DNA of 64,000 nt from Cadophora sp. MPI-SDFR-AT-0126 (taxonomy: Eukaryota > Ascomycota > Leotiomycetes > Helotiales > Ploettnerulaceae): NCBI GenBank assembly GCA_020747065.1, contig JAGMVK010000002.1, forward strand, positions 3,596,001-3,660,000. The letters are read 5' to 3'. Under the pieces are notes generated by a model, which was not told the DNA's origin, searched no databases, and saw only the letters and a list, made by a program, of their open reading frames with translations. Below are positions 54,270 to 64,000 of this stretch, piece by piece (position 1 is the stretch's first letter; each line of letters opens with the position of its first letter). The translations under genes and the position numbers were made by a program.

Positions 54270-54486
54270 AGAAACGTAGTTCGTGTGGTTCTTTTTGCCG
54301 GAAACGGCCGGGAAGAGTATGGAGGGTATGGATGAGCTGTTTAATTTGCCGTGGCAGATTATTGGACGGAAGGGTGCGGCGTTGTCGGAGGGGAAGGGGA
54401 GTGTGGCGGAGGCGATGGCAAGGGGTGATTTGGAGAAGATTGCTTATGTGGAGCGGGAGTATGCTGAGCAGGTGGAGAATGTGTAG
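54270..54486 (+). pseudogene. MFS sugar-transporter C-terminal relic
   Basis: VWFFLPETAGKSMEGMDELF followed by NLPWQIIGRKGAAL and GKGSVAEAM is the conserved cytosolic tail of fungal sugar/hexose-type MFS transporters (PETAGxSxEEMDELF). The preceding membrane helices are missing upstream, so it is a remnant. Confidence 0.75.
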
Positions 54487-54574
54487 GAGGTGGGACAGGA
54501 TAAGACGGTTCATTGAGGTAAACGAATTGGGTAGATATGGGGTCTACATAGTGACATTATATCTACCTCAATCA

Positions 54575-54870
54575 CTAAGAAGATTCCAGGAAGCGTTCGT
54601 GTAGCCCAAGAGCACTGCTGTGTTTGGTATATCTTGGATCGTAGTGCCTTTCCACACATATTTGTCTAAAAAACTTAATGGGATTGCCATCGACTGACAC
54701 CTGTGCTCCGCCTGCGAATTTCATTTTCAAGCCTGTGGCCGTGACGATGATATCGGCATTTAAAATATTTCCTCCTGCCGTAAGAATGCCAGTCTCAGTG
54801 ATAAACTTGATATTATCCGTCACAATATCTCCTTTTCGAGTGACATACCACTTTGCTATGAGTGTTGCTG
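54575..54870 (-). pseudogene. Baeyer-Villiger/FMO-type monooxygenase fragment
   Basis: The frame reads RKGDIVTDNIKFITETGILT and LNADIIVTATGLKMKFAGGA, then VSVDGNPIKFF. This is the block around the DIIVTATG motif of flavin-containing and Baeyer-Villiger monooxygenases. The Rossmann FAD site and the C-terminus are missing on either side. Confidence 0.7.
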
Positions 54871-55989
54871 ATTGGGAGGGAAGTGGGTGCTTGCCAAATG
54901 AAGTAGTCGTGTCCTAAAGCATGCCTGCCAGGTGAGGATCGAATTCCTAAGTGGAGGCACCAGGGTCGAAACATGAGGTGTAAATTAGTAATTCTTCGTG
55001 TATTCGCACATATTGTTCGGATTCTGAGTTGCTTCAACTTGGAAATAAGTTAGGCTTGAAGATAGTTATCGAGATGGATAATGAGTGTTTAGACGGTAAA
55101 ACATACGACGAGGAAGAGGCTAGATTTAGAGGCCAAGGTCGCGTAGAGGGGTACGGGTGGAGGTGGGTATTGAGTCAAGTCCACAGGAAAGCCCGCTTCG
55201 CATTGTTATAGACAGTCTGAGCCATTTCCTCCGAGATAAACAATAGACTTCAACGCCAGCAAATCTGGGGTGACACTCTGAAACATCCACGCCTGAGCTG
55301 CGCGGTTGATTGACGATTACACTTGTACCAACGGCTTTCCCCATCTGGCTGCGCCAACAGATACTGGTTGAACCGACGAGCATTGGACGTTGACGGAAGC
55401 ATGGGCAGGGTGGGCGAGCTAGTGTGAGTGAGTACGACGACTCACAGGCTGTTGGTGACAATGCGTCGAAAAGAGTGGTGTCGGGTCCAAACGTAATAGA
55501 ATCGATTGGCGCGCAAATACCATCAAGTTTTCGAGGACGTCGGTGCTCTTATCAGCTGCACAACTCTGGCAATAACTCGCTCTGTTTTCAATCCTATACC
55601 CGACATAGTATGAAGTTCCTACTAAGGACGTTGAAGCCCGAGCAAGCGTTGGCGCACCAGCGAGATGGGATAATGTGGATGATGATGGCGATGACGGCCC
55701 AAGAAAGCCAAGAGCTGCCCACATAGAGCGGCGCAGTAATCACGGACAGGGATGTTAAGAAAAAGTCTATTTGACTATTTAATATAAAGTTTGGTAGCAC
55801 TTGAGCACCTTCCCAATGAGATCGGGATGGGACAAAATGAATTGCGAACCTTGTTGGAAGTCGAGATGTCACTGATGCCAGACTCGGTGGAGATAAGGAC
55901 GCGACGAAAAGCAAAAATGTCTAAGCTACTGCGCTTTGCTGTTACAAAGCACGGAGTGCTGAATCAGTGCTGAACCCGGGTGCAGTAAC
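54871..55989. other. No supportable gene
   Basis: Only short ORFs lacking motifs. Confidence 0.35.
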
Positions 55990-56205
55990 GTGAGCCTCTC
56001 GCACACGATCCTCTCCACGCTACAAGACGAATTCTCTCCGCATTACTCTCCGAAGTCAAAGTTTCTGGATAAGGATCTTGTTACATTAGGCGCGTTGTTG
56101 CATGATGTTGGAGATCGGAAATACGTAAAAGCTGGAGAGGACGCAGAATCGATGGTTTATCACAAATTAGTGGAACTGGGGCGGATAAAGAATTGGCGGA
56201 GATAG
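55990..56205 (+). pseudogene. HD-domain phosphohydrolase fragment
   Basis: 71 residues with VTLGALLHDVGDRKYVKAGE, the HD metal-binding motif and following loop of the YedJ/YpgQ-like HD hydrolases. About two thirds of the domain is missing and the frame ends in basic residues, so it is a remnant or one exon of a broken gene. Confidence 0.6.
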
Positions 56206-56244
56206 TACTACCCAGAACCGGGAACTGGTCATCATTAGGTAATG

Positions 56245-56481
56245 CTACCAGGTAATACTACCCCAGAACTCCACGTTTCTAAGAAAGTGAGCAAGTAAAG
56301 CAAAGGGGAGAAGGGATAGTTGCCCTTTCAACGCTTCCTGAAACGCATCAAGATTGGGATAGCAATTCTTGGAAGTGTCAAGCAGCAGAAGAGCTGGCTC
56401 GATCTCTGGAACAAAATTTTCAGGTATCCAAGCATACAGTGTCCTGAAGTTAGCTGCTGAAGGATCTCCGAGTTTCTTCAA
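56245..56481 (-). other. Unassigned ORF, protein-like
   Basis: 78 residues, for example LYAWIPENFVPEIEPALLLL and LSLLPFALLAHFLRNVEFW. Amino-acid use looks protein-like but I recognise no family; possibly a relic exon. Confidence 0.3.
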
Positions 56482-56590
56482 GCACAGAATGGGATCTGTA
56501 GTGTACGCAATTTAAGCTGAACGATTAGCACGAGAAGCCGTCCGTCAAATACAAGCTTCATCAGCTGTGAAAGCGGTGTCATTCTAAATT

Positions 56591-57916
56591 CTAAGACTTC
56601 GAATCCACACCAACCGTATAAACATTCTCCCCGTCATAGCTCTCATCATCGACACGCGAATTTGTAGAATTCTTATTCTCGGTGACCTGTACCTCAAAAG
56701 TCTGGTCCTTGAAGATAGCCGCCCTGTGCACGATCATCTCCTGGCTAGAATTTTCAACCCATGGTCCCGTCTCCTCGTCTGGCAACCTCTGGCTCTGCAT
56801 TTTGCGGGACTTGAGTTCGTACCCTGTACCGTTGCCTATGTCTTTCGAGACAATCGTATCCTTCTCTCGCGTAATGAATTTAACCGTGGCCCGGATCATG
56901 GGCCAGAGGAGCGGCATGTTCGCAACGTAGACGGCGACCGAGGATTCGCGGAGATACCAGAAGGCGTAGACGATATTGTTGAGGTTTTGGGGAAGGAGTG
57001 CAAAGGACTTGGACATTATACCGGCGATGATCTGAGTTGGTGTTAGCGAATGAATGGGGGTTTGTTCTCTCGGCGGCCCGAGGGGCGCGAAGGGAGGTTT
57101 GAAGAGAATACGGAGACAAACGACAAAAAGACCCATGCCAAAGATGAAAACCATAGCAATTTTTTGCTTTATTGGCAAACGAGCGCGGATCAATAGGGGC
57201 AGCGGAATGGCAAGCATGAGGGCGTCGGAAGAGATATTAAAGACAGCTTGCGGAAGAGAATATTTTCTGTAGAAAGAGCACTGATCGATGTCGTTAGGCG
57301 GAACGGCCCAGTATTGGTTGTATGGCCTACAGAGCGCGAACATGGCTATTTCAGTGCCGATAAATCCAAAGGCAACATAGCCAGCGAGAAGCTTGACGGC
57401 AAAGCGTTCCTTCAATCCCATTCTGTAGTACCACTGTTAGGTGCTTCATCAATCTAATACGCATGCAGTGAGCCAATCTTACGTGAGGCGACTGTAGATC
57501 AACAGCATACAGACTTTGACACTGTATAAGGTCGACAGCATAAACTGCTCAGCAACTTGAACAAGTATCGCGTTTTTGATGTGCTCTTTCTTCTCCGTGT
57601 CTTTCCATGTGGCAACCACATCAGCCGTAAAACCGTTTCCTCCAACACCAGAAACTGAGCCGATCAGGGTGACAATCAGAGCGGTGTAAAGACACTGTGG
57701 GTAGGAAACGCAGTCAGATCATGGGGCGTGGTGGCTATCCTAGAACCAACTTACAGCTGTTAAACACATCACATAGTCATCGGGTTTCAAACCCTTCCAG
57801 CCGTGACGTTTAATCTGTGCACCCATCCGCAGCACGATTAGAGCCATACCAACAGAGTACATGATCCATGCTTCTATAGCTAGCTCGACCGGATCGGTGT
57901 CATTGTGCAGTACCAT
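56591..57916 (-). CDS. Rhodopsin-fold integral membrane protein (PTH11-like GPCR class)
   Basis: Exons 57916-57755, about 57694-57483, 57422-57122 and 57031-56591 give about 371 residues. Seven hydrophobic helices are visible, including AWIMYSVGMALIVLRM, CLYTALIVTLIGSVSG, LLAGYVAFGFIGTEIAMFAL, ISSDALMLAIPLPLLI and IAMVFIFGMGLFV. The conserved CRPYNQYWAVP and YLRESSVAVYVANMPLLWPM are hallmarks of the fungal rhodopsin domain (PF20684). A hydrophilic C-terminal tail follows. The third intron (57032-57121) is 90 nt, a multiple of three and stop-free, so retention would leave an in-frame insertion. Role: probable surface sensing of an unknown ligand. It is divergent from the NCS1 permease gene. 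Confidence 0.85.
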
Positions 57917-59075
57917 CGTGAGTAGTCTCACCAAGAGAAGTGTAACAAGCATTAACACATGTAGAGAAAGTTGGGAGAAGATTGTTATATAGAGGTGGAG
58001 ATTGAACACAACTCGGTGGAAGCTATTATAAGCTTTTGTTGACGCTCAGGGTGGTTTTGAAACTCCTCTGATCAATTGACGGTATCATTTCTCGGTTATG
58101 CAACGAGGGGCTCGTTTGAATGCTGACAAGGTCTATCTCGTGCGGGACTGAAACTTAAAAAGGAGTTACTCGCGCCTCAAGTAGCTAAAAGGGGTCAAAC
58201 TTCCCGTCATAGCGCAGCCAGCAAGGGCTTTAAAACCAATCAATCATGAACAGGCCCCCGACTTGCCATTAACTGAGTAGGGTTTATTTATCCCAACCCT
58301 TCAGAAGGAGTAGAGAGGTACGCGGCGTCGGGATGTCCCTGGATGGCAGATAAGGTTTGTGCTAATTTATGGGCTAAGATGCTAAGAGTTTTGCCAAAGG
58401 ATGGGTTCGCATCCTTCAAGCTTTGCCAATATCTTTGAGTTCGAGCTAGAAAACAAAACGAAAACTCAAATTTCCATTTCCCTGCCTCACCCTATCAGCA
58501 TGAGCCTTCAGTGTGAATTGTGGTGTAAGGATAAATAAGTCTACCCCTAATGGTTGATGCTTCTAGTACATTCGACGGTACAAAGGGTTCAGACGAAGTC
58601 GCTCACTGGCTTACGGAGGTACGAAAGGTACTGTGTACCAGCGGTACGAAGCTCCGGGACATCCTCACTTGGGCGCTCAAACCCCTGAAGCAGTGCCCAA
58701 ACCCTAAAGTTACAGTCACTGTTGTGGGTGTGCCAGAAGCACCCTTGCGACCTTGCGAGTCTACCCTCTCGTTGGTGGACTTTTGACGAGATGCTCCGTA
58801 CCATGAGATAGTTAAGCTTCTCTCCCGCGTTTGCTAAAACTCTTATTTTTCTACCCCTGCTTGCAGAACAGAGTTCAGGATCTATTGACCTGGGGTTTAT
58901 GGGTCCATCCGAAAGGATCAAATTTCCTCGTCTGAAATCGAAAATACTCGAACAATACTCGTCTCACCCTCAGAGCCGTTACTTCCTCCTTAAGTATACA
59001 AAATTCGACGTCGCACAACAGTAAAATATTCCCACACCCTTGAAAACTCTTCAATTCAGCCCCTCCGCGACAGAA
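57917..59075. promoter_or_regulatory. Divergent intergenic region, receptor / permease
   Basis: About 1.15 kb with no supported gene. An ORF at 58550-58786 lacks family features. Presumably holds both promoters. Confidence 0.4.
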
Positions 59076-60760
59076 ATGATGGACGTTCGGGATCTGGAGA
59101 AACGCGGTGGTACGCGGTCCTCAGCACCAGTCGAATCGTCGTCAGTCGATGAAGTCTTAAAGCCCAAAAGCGCCGTTTGGCGCAAGATTCTTGGATGGGG
59201 TGTTGAGGAAAACGGTATTATTCCGGTACCTCTAGAAAAAAGGACGGATGAAAGAGTTTTCAATTTGTTTACAGTCTGGTTCACGGCATTGCTCTGCCTA
59301 CTGCCGTATGTCATGATCGCATGTTCCAGACAATTGGCCTTCACTGACAGATCGATAGAATCCCGACAGGAATGCTCGGAACACTCGGCTTTGGCCTGAG
59401 CCTTCGTGATTCCTCGCTCATTATAATCTTTTTCACGCTGTTGACGACTATCCCGCCGGCGTATATGGGGACACTTGGACCAAAGACTGGAATGCGACAA
59501 ATGATCCAAGCTCGCTATGCTTTTGGGTATGTCTCAGCAATGCCCTCGATAGACCGATCTCACACACAGCCCGCTAATCAAGTCGCAGTCTCTTTGGCAT
59601 TAGCATCATCTTGCTTCTCAACGCTGCAACGGTGACTGGGTTCTCTGTTATCGCCGCTGTCGTAGGTGGCCAGACCTTGGCTGCTGTAAGTGACAGCACT
59701 ATCAGCATCAACGTTGGTATCGTCATCACCTGCATCATCGCGCTCGTCGTCTCTTTCAGCGGCTACAAAATCCTCCACATCTACGAGCGCTACAGCTGGA
59801 TCCCGGTCTTCGTGGCGATTGTCATTCTCGTCGGATGTGGAGCCAAGAACCTTGCGCATCAGACTGTGCCAGAGGCGCCTGCTACGGCGCAGTCAGTTCT
59901 CACTTTTGCATCTCTGATTGCAGGTTTCATGATACCCTTCGGTGGAATTGTCTCAGACTTCGGCATCTACATCGATCCTTCTGCGTCAAGGTATACTATA
60001 TCCATCTATATTTCTCTTTTCCGGCCGCCCAAAGACCTTGTCTGCTAACGTGTTGCACAGATTGAAAGTTTTCGCCTATATCTACAGTGGAATGGTGATT
60101 CCCACCATCCCTCTCCTCATCCTAGGCGCTGCCATCGGCGGAGCTGTCCCGAACGTCCCCGAATGGGACGCCGCGAACCTAGCTAACTCGGTTGGCGGTG
60201 TCGTGACGGCCATGCTGTCTCCCGCCGGTCAGTTTGGCAAGTTCGTCGCTGTCATCCTGGCACTCTCTGTTATCGGGAATATCGCCATTAGCATGTACTC
60301 CATTGCGCTTAACATTCAGATGTTCCTGCCGATCCTAACACGTGCTCCCCGCGCCGCTTTCTCGATTATCACCACGGTGGTCTTGATCCCAGTCTCCATC
60401 GAGGCAGCGCACAATTTCTTCACGTCACTGGAGAATTTTCTTGGTGTAATAGGCTACTGGTCTGCTTCTTTCGTCGCGATCATGATTGTCGAGTTTGTGT
60501 ATATCCGCAAGGGCGACTACACCACTTACGACCACTTGATTTGGAGGGATGGGAAGATTCTCCCTCCCGGGATTGCGGCGCTTGGTGCGGGGATCGGTTC
60601 GTTTGGATTGGTTATCCCATGTATGGCGCAGTTGTGGTACGAGGGCCCGATTGCGAAGAAGACAGGTGATATTGGATTCGAGGTTGCCTTTTGTTTGAGC
60701 GTGATCTTGTATGTGCCTTTCAGGCTTTTGGAGATCACGATCAGAGGCGGTCGTTTATGA
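59076..60760 (+). CDS. NCS1 purine/cytosine-type permease
   Basis: Exons 59076-59305, 59359-59526, 59589-59990 and 60061-60760 keep frame and give 499 residues. The start is ATGATGGAC. The N-terminus is hydrophilic and acidic/basic, followed by ILGWGVEENGIIPVPLEKRT, typical of FCY2-like transporters. Then come about twelve hydrophobic helices, with IPTGMLGTLGFGLSL across intron 1, GPKTGMRQMIQARYAFG, GGIVSDFGIYIDP, LGAAIGGAVPNVPEWD, NIAISMYSIALNIQMF and YWSASFVAIMIVEFVYIRKG. This proton-coupled plasma membrane carrier transports purines or cytosine; the substrate cannot be read by eye. Confidence 0.92.
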
Positions 60761-61641
60761 GCAATGGTATGAAGCCTGGTGAACGGGAGGAATAGAAGAC
60801 GAGAATGGCGTTTATTTCCGCCAGCGTGCGACAAGACATGTATATTAGGAATGTACACAGACATCGGATGAAGAATATCGAAGCTTCATTACCTTCCTTC
60901 TTTGTAATGCCCACACATTAAACTACGCACGCAATGCCAGCGATATTCGTAAACATATTGCTACCGCTTCCCCAAGCCTTATTCTGAATGAAAAGTTGCA
61001 ATAATAGTTATTGGGGTCTTTGCTGGACTTGTCGTTGCCCGTGCTAGCAGCGGACTCGAACTTGGAGGTCTGTAGGGGAGAAAAGTGTGTTGCGTAGGTC
61101 AAGGAGGATAATGCAAGACGACGACGAAGGAGAGTGTTCGAGGAAGTTGGTATTGAAGGAGTTTGAAGGTTGGAGGAGCGGTTCGGATCAACCTTCAGTC
61201 GACTGGACGCGTGTTACCACTAGCGAGCGAAACTGTACTTTCATGGACCGCAACCTTAAGGGACATATATTCGCAAATAAATAAGAAGGCTACTGAAGAT
61301 TCGGGGTCGATTACCACGCTCAGAATACTAATGGTAATCCCAGAGCTAACTTACGGACATTGCTTTTGCAAACAAAATCGACGCCGTGAAGGTCCATATC
61401 CAGGAAGAATATAGAATGCTACGAAAAGCGCAGTCTCTTACCCATAACCTTGACCTCAAGTTTCTCCAACCCAATGTAGTTGTCTCTGCATAATCCCAAT
61501 TGTCCAGCCAACCACCCCTCCAGCTTCTCTGGTCGACTGACGGCGCCCTGACCAGGAGCGCATCACATCAATCCTGAACATCCGCACTCTATCGCAGAAA
61601 TATTTGACACCACAACTCATCCTCCACATCAACCCAATAAG
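60761..61641. other. Gene-free
   Basis: Downstream flank of the permease gene. Short ORFs only. Confidence 0.4.
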
Positions 61642-62055
61642 TTATAACGATCCGTTGCTCTCCATACTCGACACACTATCCTCTGTTGCTAGATGCGTGC
61701 GCACATTGCTGCCAGCATGGATAGGGCTTCGCTGACTCGCCAGATGTGATGCGGCGTCTATCTGCTTCTTGGTGTGTTGGTGCATTGTTCGTGCGTATGT
61801 GGAGAGATCGAGTGGCGGCGAGCCAGTCTTGTAGTCGGGAGAGGAGAGTGGAGAGAATGTAGAATACGTTGATGCAGAAGACATGAGATGGTCAGATGAC
61901 TTGGGAAGCGAGATATTGATATCAGTATCAGTACTTGTACATGATAGTTTGAGTAAGGTTAGTTGTTGATCTAGAGAAACTGTGGGATTGTTGGGCAACC
62001 TTCGTCCCTTTATCCAACTTCCCAGAAGTCCTGCGGACAGACTCACTGACGTCAC
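61642..62055 (-). CDS. Small hypothetical protein, possibly with a 5' exon
   Basis: 137 residues, Ser/Thr-rich, with MHQHTKKQIDAASHLASQRS near the C-terminus, a pattern I associate with small uncharacterised fungal proteins. The upstream minus-strand ORF 62357-62052 begins MAINPSKRSRLETLPMEIPT and could supply a first exon through an intron I could not define. No domain is recognised. Confidence 0.4.
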   Translation of the reverse strand: MTSVSLSAGLLGSWIKGRRLPNNPTVSLDQQLTLLKLSCTSTDTDINISLPKSSDHLMSSASTYSTFSPLSSPDYKTGSPPLDLSTYARTMHQHTKKQIDAASHLASQRSPIHAGSNVRTHLATEDSVSSMESNGSL

Positions 62056-62499
62056 CGGTTGGTTAGTTGCGCTGTTTCCAAGGAAGTACTCGTTCCACTC
62101 CCTCCTTCAAAATTATCGCCAATAGAAGACCGAGATTTAGACTTATCGGAAAACAAGGGGGTGTACGAAAGGTACCTTCCGTACTTACTTCTCTTTATCC
62201 TACAAGTAAAAAACCAGCAACACCCAATTCGCCTTCTAATTACTGTTAGCACGAGACAAAGCTTTGACTTCTGAGGGCTTGAGAAGGTCAATAATGCTGT
62301 AGGAATCTCCATTGGGAGAGTTTCGAGGCGGCTTCTTTTTGATGGGTTGATGGCCATTCTGAACTCATAATGAGCGGCTAGATACAGTACGGGAGAAGAA
62401 GTGGGCGAGGCTGAGTTGGATCAGGTGGAAGATATATCCACACTCTTAGCTCTCTTACTAGCGGGGTAAGCTTGGCCGCCAAGGATGGCCAACGCAGTA

Positions 62500-64000
62500 A
62501 CGTCTCACCCCTGCTTTCCGCCCACCCCTACATTCCGCCCACCCCACCAATTCCGTCACCTGATCTTCAACACTTAATATCTCTATTCTGCGTCAACTTC
62601 TATACAAGATATTGTAGAATCTGAATCTCCTTCGCTTTCTGATTCTACAGGTTTAATCTGGCGTTCTCCAGCTGCGATTTGAGCCTCTCTAATCTCACGT
62701 GTTGTCGTAAACCGGGAATTTGGACTTGTCAGGACTTTCTTCCTTTTTCTTGGCCGCAATTGCTCTATTCGAGCTTCCAACTCTTTGACCCTTATATTTG
62801 CCTTCCCTAATTCGTAGTCTCTCTCGTCCATTCCTTTTATTACCTTCCTAAAGAGTAAACGCTTCGTTGGAAGTTGGTCATGTGACCCGCTGGCTAAGGT
62901 ACGGATTTGTGTGTACATCTCTTTCCGGCCCTTGGGAGTACGCAACTCAATTGAAGTATCGGAAACCTCTGGAGGTAGTATTGGCATCTCTTGAGGCTTT
63001 GGGAGAGTCGGATTTGTCGATTTATTACTGTTTTCTAAGAGCAAAGGACTTATCAATGGCTTCGCTATAGAGACCGGCCATAGACCGGTAGTTCTCTACC
63101 CAGCCTTAATATTGGAAGGTATAATACTCTCTTGACGTGCCTTCAGGTAGCAGATGAGGAAATTGCGCTTGCTAATTGGTGTAGAATCGATCATTGAACT
63201 CAACTTTTGAAGCTCTTTCCGGTAAGCACGCTTCAATGATGAGAAAACCGTTAAATCAAGAGGTTGTAAGACGTGTGACGTATGTGCAGGTAAGAAAAGA
63301 AGGTGTATGTTATGCTCGAGGCACCTCTAAAGGAAATCTGTAGTCTTATGGCTTCCGTGGCCGTCCAGAATAAGAAGTCTTGCTGAATGATTACGTGGTT
63401 GGGTCTGTGGGATAAAGACCTTTTCCAGCTACTCCAGAGCCGTCTGATCAGTTGTCCACCCATTTTCAGTGGCTGTAAAGTACCATGGATCGAATATATC
63501 TAATTGTGATGGAAACCATTGCTGTTGGACCGATTTTCCCTTATATATTACAGCCGGAAACGTGGAAAGACCTGTTGCGGATATGCACTCAATGATTGTC
63601 GTCTAAGAGCGTGAGCCTGGCTGTTTTCCTTGAACCTTGCGTGCCTCAGCGCTCCCTACTACATATCCATTAAGACCATAACCTTCCATAATACCAGTCT
63701 CGTCTATATTCCATCGTTGAGAGGCTGGAATTGCCTTGATTGCCGGAATCGCCAATTTTTGGAACCACGGCTTAATAACTTCGGAATAAGCGCAATTGAC
63801 ACGTACAGAATCGACGTATATCTGCCTCTTGGTCTTAAGAATAGGATTCCGGGCTAGAAACCGTGCTATCTAGTGTTTTCCAAGTGGGAGGTGGTCTCCT
63901 TGAAGAGTAAGAAGCCTCTCTGCAAAAACCCGTATCTGCGTGTGGGTAACTCCATGGCTAAGAGACTCTTGAGTTAAAATCCAATTGGTCAATCGATCTT
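62500..64000 (-). mobile_element. Pogo-like transposon, copy C, runs off the window end
   Basis: It begins ACGTCTCACCCC after TA (62498-62499) and continues past 64000, with the transposase on the minus strand. One reading gives QESLSHGVTHTQIRVFAER, RFLARNPILKTKRQIYVDS, RWNIDETGIMEGYGL, VQQQWFPSQLDIFDPWYFTA, ENGWTTDQTALE, LLILDGHGSHKTTDFL and HVLQPLDLTVFSSLKRAYRK, the DDE core. The intact C-terminal frame is 63056-62583 (KGRKEMYTQIRTLASGSHDQ, RPRKRKKV). Five TAG stops interrupt it, at least three of them at positions where copies A or B keep TGG. Confidence 0.85.

Noticed and set aside
54163..54513. 116-codon minus ORF rich in Leu/His/Pro
   Set aside because: Antisense shadow of the MFS relic, no motif.

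Overview
The window reads as nuclear DNA of a filamentous ascomycete (Pezizomycotina; Leotiomycetes-like is my inference only). Genes are split by short GT-AG introns of about 40-160 nt with CTAAC/CTAAT-type branch sites. The families are fungal: a C2H2/fungal_trans regulator, a laccase-like multicopper oxidase, a ferric reductase, a PTH11-like rhodopsin-fold receptor, NCS1 permease, and DUF1772, DUF4243 and DUF829 proteins. The transposons (pogo-like, Tad/I-type LINE, Helitron, Tc1-like, LTRs) are also typical of such genomes, and several carry CpA-to-TpA type nonsense changes that look like RIP.

Layout. 0-1.4 kb: a broken Tc1/mariner (DDE_3) transposase and a 36-bp inverted repeat. 1.4-18.5 kb: a gene block with few repeats: C2H2 transcription factor, aromatic-ring FAD monooxygenase, anthrone-oxygenase-like DUF1772 protein, questin-oxidase-like DUF4243 protein, intronless TAXI-type solute-binding protein, NmrA-like NAD(P)-binding protein, class II aldolase and a DUF829 gene with an early stop. 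Two small inverted-repeat elements lie inside it. 19.0-24.7 kb: one intact LINE with a 14-bp target duplication. 25.2-34.7 kb: a DUF3505-like zinc-finger gene, a 14-exon multicopper oxidase divergent from a sulfotransferase-like gene, a pogo relic, a small ABM-like gene and a homogentisate-dioxygenase paralog. 35.0-40.3 kb: a nest of transposons (pogo fragment with a solo LTR inside it, a second LTR-like unit, a LINE 3' end fused to a Helitron). 41-49 kb: poorly conserved genes and remnants. 49.6-52.6 kb: a ferric reductase divergent from a GPI-anchored DM13 protein. 54.2-56.5 kb: fragments of an MFS transporter, a flavin monooxygenase and an HD-domain protein. 56.6-60.8 kb: a rhodopsin-fold receptor divergent from an NCS1 purine/cytosine-type permease. 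62.5-64 kb: a third pogo copy running off the window.

How the genes may work together. The regulator, FAD hydroxylase, DUF1772, DUF4243, NmrA-like, class II aldolase, multicopper oxidase, sulfotransferase-like, ABM-like and HGD-like ring-cleavage genes are enzyme types that hydroxylate, open, couple or degrade aromatic or anthraquinone-like compounds. No polyketide synthase or other backbone enzyme is visible, so this could be an orphan tailoring set or a catabolic set for exogenous aromatics. That is inference from family membership and proximity. The ferric reductase/DM13 pair suggests a surface redox role.

Limits: exon boundaries were set by eye from reading frame, splice signals and remembered family patterns. 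No similarity search was run, and coordinates of splice sites may be off by a base or two.
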